This document shows positions 18,447 through 28,281 of a stretch of 64,000 nt of DNA, one piece after another (within the stretch, counting starts at the first letter, position 1; every line of letters starts with the position of its first letter). The position numbers were made by a program, and so were the translations under genes. Origin of the DNA: Wolbachia endosymbiont of Folsomia candida (lineage in GTDB: Bacteria; Pseudomonadota; Alphaproteobacteria; Rickettsiales; Anaplasmataceae); the NCBI RefSeq assembly GCF_001931755.2, contig NZ_CP015510.2, positions 992,001-1,056,000 of the forward strand, written 5' to 3'. The notes beneath the pieces are model-generated. The model was not told the DNA's origin and searched no databases. It saw only the letters and a list, made by a program, of their open reading frames with translations.

Positions 18447-20735
18447 ATGTTGACAACTATAAAAGGCGCGATAGCTAAAAAAAACACTAACATAGGAGAT
18501 GTAGTTGCTGGTGGAAGAGGTAACCCTGGAAAAGTCACGTCGAAAAGTGAATTTTCTGAAGATGTGAGTGGGCTTAATAATGGTAATAAAACTTCTAAAC
18601 CTACTGTACGCCCTGCTGTAAATTCCAGTGAGCCTAAGGGTACAAAAGCTTCAAGATTGCGTGAAAAACTAGCACAAGGTGCAAAACAAGTATTTAGTCA
18701 AGGCTCTAAAGGTCCGGAAAAAAAGAAACAAGAGAAACCTGAGAAGATTAAACATAAAGGTAAAAATACTTTAGTATCATCAACAACGATGACTATAGAA
18801 CAAATTCAGCCAAGGCTAGAGAATAAGGAACAAAAGAAACCGATGGAATTATCTGAGGATCTAATATCTGAGAGACCAATAAGACCAATGACTATACAGC
18901 AAACCAAGTATTCATTGGGAATAGCAATTGATAAAAAGAGTATTCCGCATATTATAAGTATAATCAGTAATAATGATAAAACAATAGAGAGCGAAATTGG
19001 TTCAAATAATACTGAAATTATAGACTTAGTAGATAAAGCAGCTGATGTGAAAGATGAAAGTCAAAGCAAAACTGCTTATGCAATAGCTAAAGAACAGGAA
19101 AAGAAGGAATTTCTAGCAGTTGTAGATAATGCACGTGCAAAACTGGAAGAAGCTAAAGAACAGGAAAAGAAGGAAGTTCCAGCAGTTGTAGATGATGCAC
19201 GTGCAAAACTGGAAGAAGCTGAAGAACAGGAAAAGGAGAAAGTTCTAGTAGTTGTAGATGATGCACTTGAACAAAAGAGATCTGATTCTAAACCTACAGA
19301 ATCAACAACGATGACTATAGAAGACATTGAGTTAAATTTAAAAAATTTGATTAATAAAAAAGGTGTTATTGATGACAACACTCTACATAGTATCATATAT
19401 TTAGTAAAAACGAATGATAAAACAATAAACGAAGAAATTGATTCGTGTAATATTAGTATTATGGAGCTAATACTCCAAGCAGCGCATAATGTGCAAAATA
19501 AATCAACAGGAGAAACTACTCACAAAATTGCTAAAAGGTTAAATATATCAGAGTTTCTAGACATTGTACAAAATGCATATGAAAAATTTCATGACTTAAA
19601 AAAAATAGATAAAATATACAATAAACAGAAAAAAGGTTGTGTTCAGTTTTATCAAGATTTATTTACTTTAGATGATACATCAGATGAAATGTACAATGAA
19701 CAGGAAGAGGGTTTTATTCATTCTTGTCCAGATTTATCTATTTTAGATGATACATCAGATGAAATGTACAATGAACAGAAAGGGAATTATGTTCAGTCTT
19801 GTCCAGATTTATCTACTTTACATTTATCTACTTTATATCGTACATCAATCATAGGTGATGGCTTAATGCAAAAATATAAAAAATTTGATACAATTCACTA
19901 TTCAACACGATTGCAATTTCCAGATGAAGGAGAAACATCAGCGGAGATTGTTGAGGAAAGTGGTAATAAGGAGACTGATAGTAAATCACTGGAAGAAAGT
20001 GTGCGACAACTTGAAAGGGAGGCTGACAATTTTCGCATAACTATGGAAGGATCACAAATAGGAAATAAAACAAAAACAGAACCACAAACCCCTACAGAAT
20101 CACCTATACTAAGTAAGAACTTAGATGAACCTAAAGGAGTTAGTGGTGATAGTGGAATGGGTTCACCTGAACCAAATCCTGCTGCTCCAGCTCTAGGAGC
20201 AAGTTTACAAAAACAGCCTGATGATGAACAAGATAGTGGAATAGATTCACCTAAAAAAAAATCAGGATCAAAAGAGTATGAAGAAAAGATGAGACTAAAT
20301 CATCCAACCAAAACAAGATCTAAAAGACCAAGTAGACAAAGACCTCCTTCTAAATACCATAATCAATTCTTAGGAGGGACTGAAGATAATACACATAAGA
20401 AAGAGCTACCACTTAATACTGAAAAAGTTCCAGAGCAAGTCACAAAAGAACAGGAACCTGCTGTCATTCCAGTGCCTGACGCTGAAATCCAGGAAGATCA
20501 AAATAAGATCCCAGCGTCACGCGCTGGGATGACATTAACTAGTTCTGAAAAACCTGAAGTACCAATTAAAGAAGAGCTAGAACCTGTTATTATCCTAGTA
20601 CCTGAAGCTGCAAAAGATCAAATTAAAAAAGAGCCAACACCTGCTGTCGTTCGAGTAGCTGACACTAGAATTAAGGAAGAACAAAACATGCAGATCCCAG
20701 TGTCAAGCACACAACTGTACGAACGTCTAATTTAG
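18447..20735 (+). pseudogene. Large repeat-rich lineage-specific protein, 5' part (split by IS4-family element)
   Basis: This part encodes 762 residues, the last few of which come from the inserted element. It has two copies of a ~100-residue unit (TTMTIEQI/TTMTIEDI ... NDKTI-E-EI ... KIAK) and three 22-residue tandem repeats (KEQEKKE-VVD-ARAKLEEA). Three ~25-residue repeats follow (DEMYNEQ...CPDLS), then a disordered tail with DSGMGS and DSGIDS. The last ~100 residues include palindrome-derived sequence. Removing the IS plus one target copy joins codon 760 in frame to 21900, giving a 948-residue protein with a C-terminal membrane hairpin. The truncated product may still be made. Function unknown; effector-like layout. 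Confidence 0.75.
20463..20533. repeat. Palindromic repeats inside a coding sequence
   Basis: Two palindrome copies, GTCATTCCAGTGCCTGACGC (20463 on) and GATCCCAGCGTCACGCGCTG (20506 on), lie within the open frame. They are translated as VIPVPDAEI and IPASRAGMT. Further degenerate copies follow at about 20645-20670 and 20694-20726. The frame stays open through all of them. Confidence 0.8.
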
Positions 20736-21894
20736 CGATAAGATAGGAAAAAAATTAGGGTGTGAAGTGTGTTTTATTACAAAGAAATAATATCAAAATT
20801 GCCGAAAGCAGTGTTAGATGAAATAGGCAAAGCGGTTGGCGTTGATTACAAAGTGGGCAAACTTACGGGAGAAAATATATTTAATTTACTGCTGTACAGC
20901 ATATTGGAGAAAAACGAGCTGAGCTTGCGGACTATCGAGGAAAATTATCGTCGGATGTTTTGCCTGAATACGCGCCATTCATCGGTGGCAAGCCGCTTAA
21001 AAACGATACCAATTAAGTACTTCGAAAGAATTTTTTCGTTCGTTTTACAAAGTTTTTGTAACCAAAAAGACCAAGAAAAGCTATTAATTATAGATTCCAC
21101 AACCCTGCAGTTATCGAGCAAATTACTGCAATCTGCATACCATGGCGTGGTGGTGCAAAGAATATGGTAAAGTGCACCGTTGCCACTGACGGCAGGTTTG
21201 CAAAGTTGCTGAACTTGTATACTCAAGCCAAGGGCTCCTCTGACAGCACATCGTTCCGGGAAATGATTTTAAATCACGGTCAAGAGTCGATTTGCATATT
21301 TGATCGAGGACTGCAAAAACGTGCAACTTTCGAGGAGTTTATAGATAAAGGCATACATTTTATCACACGTGGCAACGATAATATTCGTTATCAAATTGTG
21401 CGTATCCACGGAAAAGTTGCAGGCATGCAGACTGGAACGCTTGAGCTAATGGAAGATGTAGTAGTCAGGCTGGGGCAAAAAGGTTCAAGATTTTTGTCGT
21501 TTGAAATCAGGCTAATTAAAGCGCAAAATCGACAGAATGGCGAAGTTCTCACATTTTTGACTAATATTTATGAAATGTCTGCTGAAGAAGTCTGCGCTCT
21601 TTACAAAAGGCGCTGGTCAATAGAAGTTTTCTTCAAATTTATCAAGCAGGAGCTCAACACGAAGCATTTTCTTGGACATAGCAAAAACACAATTTTGGTC
21701 ACACTATACATGATTCTTATTGCTTCGGTTTTATTAACAGAATACAGAAAACGCAGCGAAATCAAGAGTTATAAGTTTGCAAGGAGAGCTTTTATGAATG
21801 AACTCAGGCTTGAAATCCTAAAACCTGTCATTGAATATTGTGGTGGAAACCCAGAAAAAGTCTACGATTATTACCTTTTTCACTTTCCATAACA
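20727..21894 (+). mobile_element. IS4-family insertion sequence
   Basis: The boundaries were inferred from a 5-bp direct repeat, AACGT, at 20722-20726 and 21895-21899. The interrupted site was a perfect 18-base palindrome, TGTACGAACGTTCGTACA, the centre of a longer inverted repeat. I could not recognise clear terminal inverted repeats, so exact ends are tentative. The element is about 1.17 kb and carries one frameshifted transposase gene. Confidence 0.7.
20769..21892 (+). pseudogene. IS4-family transposase, frameshifted
   Basis: The first frame (20769-21170, GTG start) encodes the N-terminal part through LIIDSTTLQL, with the first catalytic Asp. The second frame (21164-21892, readable from about 21148) carries ATDGRF, CIFDRGLQK with the second Asp, and YKRRWSIEVFFKFIK, which is a complete Y-2-R-3-E-6-K signature of the IS4 family. 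One base change in the GTGGTGGTG tract near 21148 would fuse them. G+C content is visibly higher than in the flanking genes. Without frameshifting, the transposase is inactive. Confidence 0.85.
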
Positions 21895-21899
21895 AACGT

Positions 21900-22466
21900 T
21901 CGTACACTTGTGTGTCACGCACTGGGATGACATTACCTGATACTATTATGACATTAATTCCGCAGGAAAAAGCACTAGAATCTGATGTCACTCAAGCGCA
22001 TAACACTGGACTCCAGGAAAAAGAAAATCAGATACAAGCTGACGCTGGAATGACAGAGGATAATGCAAGAGATCAAGTGACATTATCCACCCAGGAAGAA
22101 ACCACAGACAATGAGGACAATGCTAGAAGTCAAATGACATTACTCCCTCAGGCAGAAACACCAGACAATGAGGATAATGAAAGTCAAATAGAACAACAAG
22201 CAACCCTAAGTAATGAAGATAACAATGAATGTACTCTACTTACAAAACAATCAAGTAACAAAACATCTTACACTACAATTGCAATAGGTTGCGCTTTTCT
22301 TGCGGTTGGGTGTCTTGTTGCAGCAGCAATAATGCAATCACTAGTATTGCTGGGTATAGGAGCATTGCTCATTATAGGAGCAGCAATTACATCGTATTTA
22401 ACTCCTTCGACTAAAATGGAATCTACGAATATCAATGCTCACGTTAATGTAGAACAAACTCTTTAG
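21900..22466 (+). pseudogene. 3' part of the large repeat-rich gene, with C-terminal membrane hairpin
   Basis: This continues, in the restored frame, the gene that starts at 18447. The 188 residues begin SYTCVSRTGMT, which is translated palindrome, and continue with palindrome-derived VTQAHNTGLQE and ADAGMTE. Acidic repeats (TTDNEDNARSQMTLL / TPDNEDNESQ) follow, then two hydrophobic segments (roughly AIGCAFLAVGCLVAAAI and LVLLGIGALLIIGAAI) and a short polar tail. No start codon of its own is convincing, so it is probably not expressed alone. Confidence 0.7.
21910..22055. repeat. Palindromic repeats inside the 3' coding part
   Basis: One clear palindrome half, GTGTCACGCACTGGGATGAC, occurs at about 21910-21932. 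A degenerate full copy lies at 21987-22016, and a half copy, GCTGACGCTGGAATGACA, at about 22038-22055. All are read through by the open frame. Confidence 0.7.
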
Positions 22467-22542
22467 TATGGTGCCACACGTTCATTAAATTGACGTTATT
22501 AGTAAAAACATCTATAAATAAATTATTATCTAAGTTGAAAGT

Positions 22543-23550
22543 GTGGAAACTGACATAGTAATAATAGGCGCTGGACCAATTGGAATATTTACTGCTTTTC
22601 AAGCAGGAATGCTTGATATGAAGTGCCATATAATAGATATTCTGAGCCAAGCAGGTGGACAATGCACTGCTCTTTATCCAGAAAAGCCCATATATGATAT
22701 ACCAGGTTATCCTATTATCACTGCGCAAAAGCTCATTGACCAGCTAATGGAGCAAGCTTCACCATTTAAACCTATTTATCATTTTGGTCAAAAAGTAGAA
22801 AAAATCTTGGACGATAACTGTGGAAATTTTACTGTAATGACTAGTACAGGCACAGAGGTAAAATGTAAAGCTGTTATCATTGCTGCAGGTAATGGAATGT
22901 TTGAACCTAATCGTCCACCTTTGGATTCTATATTAGAGTATGAAAATAAATCTGTATTTTATAGTATAAATAAAATTTCTAATTTTCAGAACAAAACTAT
23001 AGTTATCGCAGGCGGTGGTGATTCTGCAGCGGATTGGACGGTAGAGCTTTCTAAAGTTGCAAAGAAAATTTATGTGATACATAGAAGAAAGGAATTTCGT
23101 TGTACCCCAGAAACCAAAAATAAATTAGAATTATTGGTAAACGCTGGAAAAATAGAGCTCGTAGTACCATATCAGTTGCATGAGCTGGTTGGAAACAATG
23201 GACAACTGAGTTCAGTAATAGTGAAAGACATTACAACTAAGCAAGAAAAAGAAATATTTGCTGATTTTTTACTACCATTTTTTGGATTATCAATGAATCT
23301 TGGTCCAATAAATAATTGGGGAATACAGTTGGAACATAGCCGCATAGTTGTTGACCCTGCCACGCTAAAAACAAGTAGAGACAAAATATATGCAATTGGA
23401 GATATAGCTACTTATTCAGGAAAATTAAAGCTAATCTTAAACGGATTTGCTGAAAGCGCCATGGCTTGCTATGATATATACAGGATTATTTACAACTCCC
23501 CAGTTAATTTTCAATATTCAACTTCAAAAGGAGTTCATGGGGAAAAATAA
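22543..23550 (+). CDS. Ferredoxin--NADP reductase, type 2 (thioredoxin-reductase-like)
   Basis: The enzyme moves electrons between NADPH and ferredoxin, supplying reducing power for iron-sulfur and other redox enzymes. The 335-residue protein has the FAD-binding IIGAGPIGIFTAFQAG near residue 7, the family mark AGGQCTALYPEKPIYDIPGYP, and the NADPH-binding VIAGGGDSAADW. It also has the C-terminal FAD motif YAIGDIATY. The CxxC redox pair of true thioredoxin reductases is absent, which separates it from trxB at 49.6 kb. The start is a GTG at 22543. Confidence 0.92.
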   Translation: METDIVIIGAGPIGIFTAFQAGMLDMKCHIIDILSQAGGQCTALYPEKPIYDIPGYPIITAQKLIDQLMEQASPFKPIYHFGQKVEKILDDNCGNFTVMTSTGTEVKCKAVIIAAGNGMFEPNRPPLDSILEYENKSVFYSINKISNFQNKTIVIAGGGDSAADWTVELSKVAKKIYVIHRRKEFRCTPETKNKLELLVNAGKIELVVPYQLHELVGNNGQLSSVIVKDITTKQEKEIFADFLLPFFGLSMNLGPINNWGIQLEHSRIVVDPATLKTSRDKIYAIGDIATYSGKLKLILNGFAESAMACYDIYRIIYNSPVNFQYSTSKGVHGEK

Positions 23551-23655
23551 ACAAGAAAAAGTATACTAAGTATAGAGTTATTTTAAGAAGACAAATTATA
23601 TTTTCTACTTTTTATTTACAACTACGATATTGAACTATAGAATTAGATCATAAAA

Positions 23656-23728
23656 GGGCGATTAGCTCAGCTGGTAGAGCATCTCGTTTACACCGAGGAG
23701 GTCGGCAGTTCAAGTCTGTCATCGCCCA
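23656..23728 (+). tRNA. tRNA-Val (TAC)
   Basis: The 73-base cloverleaf has acceptor GGGCGAT with ATCGCCC, D-arm GCTC-AGCTGGTA-GAGC, anticodon arm CTCG-TTTACAC-CGAG (anticodon TAC) and T-loop TTCAAGT. CCA is not encoded. Confidence 0.97.
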
Positions 23729-23813
23729 TTTCTTGCAAGTTTTTCTGCATTCATTCTAGCATAACTAGAAAGTCTGCCTAGGATAGCCAATTTTAATCCG
23801 TCATATCCTGATA

Positions 23814-26800
23814 TTATCTGCTTCGTGCTTGTTGAACGGCATTATAGTGTTGACTTGTTAATGGCTTCAATTTTTTTAATTCTGATGCTACTTCCTCTAC
23901 CATTTGAGGATTTTCCTTGTTACTACTAGAGCCAAGAGCTATTTTGAATAACTTGAGCTTTTCTGCAGCTTTTTCCATATGCTCAGCTTCTTGTTGACGA
24001 TCTAAACAGTCTATCTTAGCAACATCGTTAAATGATTGAATACTACCACTAATAAATTGAACCTTATTGCACATAGCAATCAAACCACTAAGATTAGCAT
24101 CCTTCATTTTCCATATTTGATGTTCTTTAGTCTGATTGTTGTATAGCTTTGGGTTTACTTCACTGTTTTTTCTATCGCAAATGTATCCACCTTTCTCACT
24201 CATACTGCGATAATAACAATGACAACGTAAGATTTCCCAACATGTTTGATATATATGCTTTTGGATCTTGTATATTTCTTCTATACCCCCACATTTTTTG
24301 ACTATTTCTGTAAATTGTTCCCGATTATCTACACTTTTCTTAAATTCTAATATCTTTTTTAACTTTTTATCATTTGGTTCTGCTTCTTGAGCACTGTTTT
24401 CTGGATAAATTGCATTTAAAATAGCAAGTAGGTGCTCTTCCTTAAGTGGTGATATGAAATAATTAAGTAATTTTTGGTAAGTCTTAGACTGAAAATAGTG
24501 AGTTATACTATTTTCAATGTATGTTTCTGCCTTATCTTTATCTACAATATTTTCATAATTACCATTAGCTAACTCTTTTATAAAAGCAGAGTTTTGCAAT
24601 TGCTCAAATAGCAATACAATAGATGGATCTTTGGAAACATCAACATCAAGCTTTTCTTTTATAATTTTTTCCTTCTCCAAGTACTGCTTAATTGCATAAT
24701 CACTTGAAATTATATTGAATACTACACTAGATATATTACTCAAATCTTGCTTGTTTAATGATTGTCTATGATCATATATCTCTTTAACCCATGAATTTTT
24801 TTTATTAATGTACTGTGTTATTTGTTCTTTCTGCTCTCTACTTAGAGTAGTAGTTTTAACTAACTTATCCAATAAAGTTTTTATAGTTTGGTTCAATTTG
24901 TTAAATTCTTCTTTTCTTTCTTCTGTTACAAATTCATGTAGATTTACCATCATAAAGCCTTCACTACTTTTACCCTTATCTTTTACCAAATTAAGAAGCT
25001 TTTTCAGTGCTAACCCATTGCTAATAATGTCTTTATATTTATAATTTTGAATTATATGCGCGTATGTTCTTTCATTTATTAATTCATCTTTGTTTTCATT
25101 ATTTTCTAGCTTTTTCGCTTCTTGCTTAAATTCTTTGTATGAAGAACGTGTTTTGAACCAGTAGACAATTTTTGTAATCAACTCCAAAATGAAAGTTATC
25201 ACGTGAGCTGACATAGGCAGCTGATAATTCTTTTTTATATCATCTTTATAAGAATAAAGTATCTTATATGTATCATTTAGAGCATTAATAAAATCATCTT
25301 TTGTTTTTTGATTATCATGATTGTTTTGGTTATATAAATCCTCGTACTCATTCCAGATAATTTCAATTAATTGATTTTCTAAATGACTAGAATCAATTTT
25401 TCCTGATGGCTCAGTATTTATATCAATATAACCTTGTATTTGTTTTGCAATCTTAGATCCAAGTCTTTTTACTAGTTCTTTATGATGTTTCTTATTAGCT
25501 TTATTCAGAGCTTTAATGTAGCCATTTTTTGTTAACTCATTAACATTAAAACTTACCTTTACTCCTGATTTTGTAACAAGATGAAAAATTGGCTGTTGTG
25601 CCCAATTTAGTGCTCTATTCCTACCAAAACCCTGTATACTTTCAGCTGGATCATTAATATTTTCATCCGTTTCATCTATGATAATGCCAACATTGCATAA
25701 ACTCAGATCATTAAATCCAGTAGTCTTTTCACTGGTGATATAGCTACCTATCAGCCTCTTTTTAGATAATTTATCAACCACTTTTTCGGTGTATTCTGGA
25801 GGACAATAGTTAGGTTCGTAATAATATTGTTTCGTCGTATCATCAAGTGCTTCTATAGTACTTAATTTATGTTTTATTTTACTCTTTAGTTCATCATGAC
25901 CATCCTCAGATAACTTAAATGATTTTTCTTCTAAATTAAAAAATGGTCTATTATCCTCAATTTCTGTAGCACTCTTTTGTAACCCCTTAACTAAAAAGAT
26001 AGTTTTATGTTTTTTACAAAATGGTTGTAAATCTGATAACAAATTCCGGCTACTATACTCATCATGAATTTTTTGATCAAGTGACCAGTTATCAACGATC
26101 ATTTTAAGGAATTTATCGTCACCCTTGTTTTTCATTAAAGTATTTAAAACTATAGCTTCCTGCTCTGCTATATCTTCAGCTATACTCTCTGGAATACCTT
26201 CACTAATAAGATTGCCTAATACTTGAGTTTTATATTCTTCAATAGTTTTGGATGATAATTTTACCTTAACTTCTTCAACTAATGAGTTCAAATCGTGGCG
26301 TCTTTTGTTATCTAAGGTGATACTATCATAACCAGTAAGGTCTGAAATGGTATTTTCAATGATGCCATGCAGAACATGAAATTCTTGATATCTTGCAGCA
26401 TTATTAGAATAATCTACATTACGTTCTATAAAATCTTTTGCTTTATTTGAATCATACCCGTGATGATCCATTAAATAATTACATAAACCTGCTTCCCTCA
26501 ATTCCTGTTTCGATTTTTCATATCTTTGCAAATAAGCTTCATCTAATTTTTCTCGATGAGTAGATAAGACGCTTAATCCAAAAAAATTATATACATTTTC
26601 ACGAGAAACTTTATTTCCATTTTCGTATGCGCTACCAATCTGATCACCATGTAGCATAAGGTGAAAATTGACTACTGCGTCATGATTACCACGCCCAACC
26701 AAACCTAAAAATTTTTCCCCTATTGGAAGATGAACATTCCATCTCAAGCTTTTCCTGATATCATCTTCACTATTATTATCAGCACTTGATACATAAAAAG

Positions 26801-28031
26801 GGTCAGTAACTTTTCTATAAATCACAGATTCCTCAATGCTGCTAATGAATTTATGTGCTGAGCTCAATCTTTCTTTCTCGATAACGCTAGCAAACCATAA
26901 TGCTATCCTTTCTCCAAAATTAAATTTGGATTTCTTCTTAGCTCTCTCGATACGGCTTTTTGCTATTTTAGTTTTTACAACAGGTGCTTTGGAAAGACCC
27001 TGTTCTTCTTTTTCTCTCAGAGAAAGATTTATAACACAACCAGCTCGTTCAGCAATAACTTCCGAAGGTGTTGCAGTTAAAAATGCAATGGGATTTTTCA
27101 AATCTTCAATACTTTTTTTATATAGTTCTACCTCAGTTGCCTTATGTGCTTCATCAACACTAATCCACCATTTATTATTTTTAGCAAATAAATGTTTAAA
27201 CTCACCTAACTTTTCTTTAAAGAGAGTATCATGAGTAGTTATTATATGTGAATTAGGATCTATATTATTAGTTGTACCTTTATCACATAACTTTACTTTA
27301 TCAGTAATACTATTTGGCAGTAGTCTGCAAAAATCTTCTCTTAGTTGATTTGCTAAAGCATCCTGATGAACTGCACAAACTCCATGATAACCTGCTAAAT
27401 CCAATACAAAAGTCCACAACGCTTGTGTGAATGATTTTCCAGATCCTGTTGCCATAGCAATTAACACGTCAGGATTTTTTGTACCATCATTTGCATGATT
27501 GATCATTTGATAAAGGTTGGATATATGTATTGGATATAAATCGATTTTATCAGGACCACCGATTGTATGGTTATCTATGTTAGTACTAAAAGCATAATTG
27601 CCGTTATTGTTGCAACTAAGGATTAACTCATGCTTATTACATAAATTTGAAAAATCCTCACCATTATACTCATTTTTCGGTTTAAATTTTATGTCCTGAG
27701 TTTGAATTTCTTGATTATCGTCGCTTTCATAACCTGAATCTTTGTCGTCAGATACTGCATTGCTGACAATTTTTACATTGTATTTACCATCGGAACTTTT
27801 TTCTATATGAATTTCATAATCCTTTTTTCCTATTTTTACTTTTTCAGAAAATTCATCTACTTTTTTTTCTTTGATTAACTCTGTTACAAACTCATTTAGT
27901 GATAAGCCCCTCTTGTCATTTATACTAAAATAACTGTTTTTTTTATCATTAAGCATATCCAATAAAAGGTATCCTAGATATACCTTTTTTCCTGCTTTAA
28001 CAATTTTAGACTTTTCTTCAATGTTTAACAT
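23814..28031 (-). CDS. Very large SF2 helicase-like protein (DEAH box)
   Basis: The 1405-residue protein has an SF2 helicase core: Walker A ATGSGKS ending at K199-S200, motif Ia-like CAVHQDALANQLRED, DEAH box SVDEAHKA with D293-H296, motif III FLTATPSE near 317-323, and motif VI-like QGFGRNRA at 800-807. A ~450-residue helical insert separates the two RecA-like lobes, and a ~600-residue Lys/Glu-rich tail follows. It has no signal peptide. The ATG at 28031 has a strong GGAGGAG. I cannot place it in a named helicase family. It could act on nucleic acid or as a SecA-like ATPase; acidic residues 95-106 include DSGYES. Confidence 0.85.
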   Translation of the reverse strand: MLNIEEKSKIVKAGKKVYLGYLLLDMLNDKKNSYFSINDKRGLSLNEFVTELIKEKKVDEFSEKVKIGKKDYEIHIEKSSDGKYNVKIVSNAVSDDKDSGYESDDNQEIQTQDIKFKPKNEYNGEDFSNLCNKHELILSCNNNGNYAFSTNIDNHTIGGPDKIDLYPIHISNLYQMINHANDGTKNPDVLIAMATGSGKSFTQALWTFVLDLAGYHGVCAVHQDALANQLREDFCRLLPNSITDKVKLCDKGTTNNIDPNSHIITTHDTLFKEKLGEFKHLFAKNNKWWISVDEAHKATEVELYKKSIEDLKNPIAFLTATPSEVIAERAGCVINLSLREKEEQGLSKAPVVKTKIAKSRIERAKKKSKFNFGERIALWFASVIEKERLSSAHKFISSIEESVIYRKVTDPFYVSSADNNSEDDIRKSLRWNVHLPIGEKFLGLVGRGNHDAVVNFHLMLHGDQIGSAYENGNKVSRENVYNFFGLSVLSTHREKLDEAYLQRYEKSKQELREAGLCNYLMDHHGYDSNKAKDFIERNVDYSNNAARYQEFHVLHGIIENTISDLTGYDSITLDNKRRHDLNSLVEEVKVKLSSKTIEEYKTQVLGNLISEGIPESIAEDIAEQEAIVLNTLMKNKGDDKFLKMIVDNWSLDQKIHDEYSSRNLLSDLQPFCKKHKTIFLVKGLQKSATEIEDNRPFFNLEEKSFKLSEDGHDELKSKIKHKLSTIEALDDTTKQYYYEPNYCPPEYTEKVVDKLSKKRLIGSYITSEKTTGFNDLSLCNVGIIIDETDENINDPAESIQGFGRNRALNWAQQPIFHLVTKSGVKVSFNVNELTKNGYIKALNKANKKHHKELVKRLGSKIAKQIQGYIDINTEPSGKIDSSHLENQLIEIIWNEYEDLYNQNNHDNQKTKDDFINALNDTYKILYSYKDDIKKNYQLPMSAHVITFILELITKIVYWFKTRSSYKEFKQEAKKLENNENKDELINERTYAHIIQNYKYKDIISNGLALKKLLNLVKDKGKSSEGFMMVNLHEFVTEERKEEFNKLNQTIKTLLDKLVKTTTLSREQKEQITQYINKKNSWVKEIYDHRQSLNKQDLSNISSVVFNIISSDYAIKQYLEKEKIIKEKLDVDVSKDPSIVLLFEQLQNSAFIKELANGNYENIVDKDKAETYIENSITHYFQSKTYQKLLNYFISPLKEEHLLAILNAIYPENSAQEAEPNDKKLKKILEFKKSVDNREQFTEIVKKCGGIEEIYKIQKHIYQTCWEILRCHCYYRSMSEKGGYICDRKNSEVNPKLYNNQTKEHQIWKMKDANLSGLIAMCNKVQFISGSIQSFNDVAKIDCLDRQQEAEHMEKAAEKLKLFKIALGSSSNKENPQMVEEVASELKKLKPLTSQHYNAVQQARSR

Positions 28032-28281
28032 ATCTCCTCCATAATTAACTTATATTATAGACAGATAATATTAAAAATGCAAGTGATGTTGATAATATTA
28101 CAATAAAGTTAACTTGAAGTGGCTTGATTTTAACACTACATATGATAATTTAATAAGACTGTATAGTTAAAGCGTTTTTACAATCTATAAATATTATAAT
28201 ATACTCTAAGCTAACTAAATTATGTAAAGCAGTACGGATTTCTATGAGTAGCTAAACAGGAGAAAGGTATTTGTTATCCAG

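Noticed and set aside
18447..28031. Cytoplasmic-incompatibility type cif gene pair
   Set aside because: Neither the split repeat protein nor the SF2-like giant shows a deubiquitinase or nuclease motif or the tandem two-gene layout expected of cif loci.
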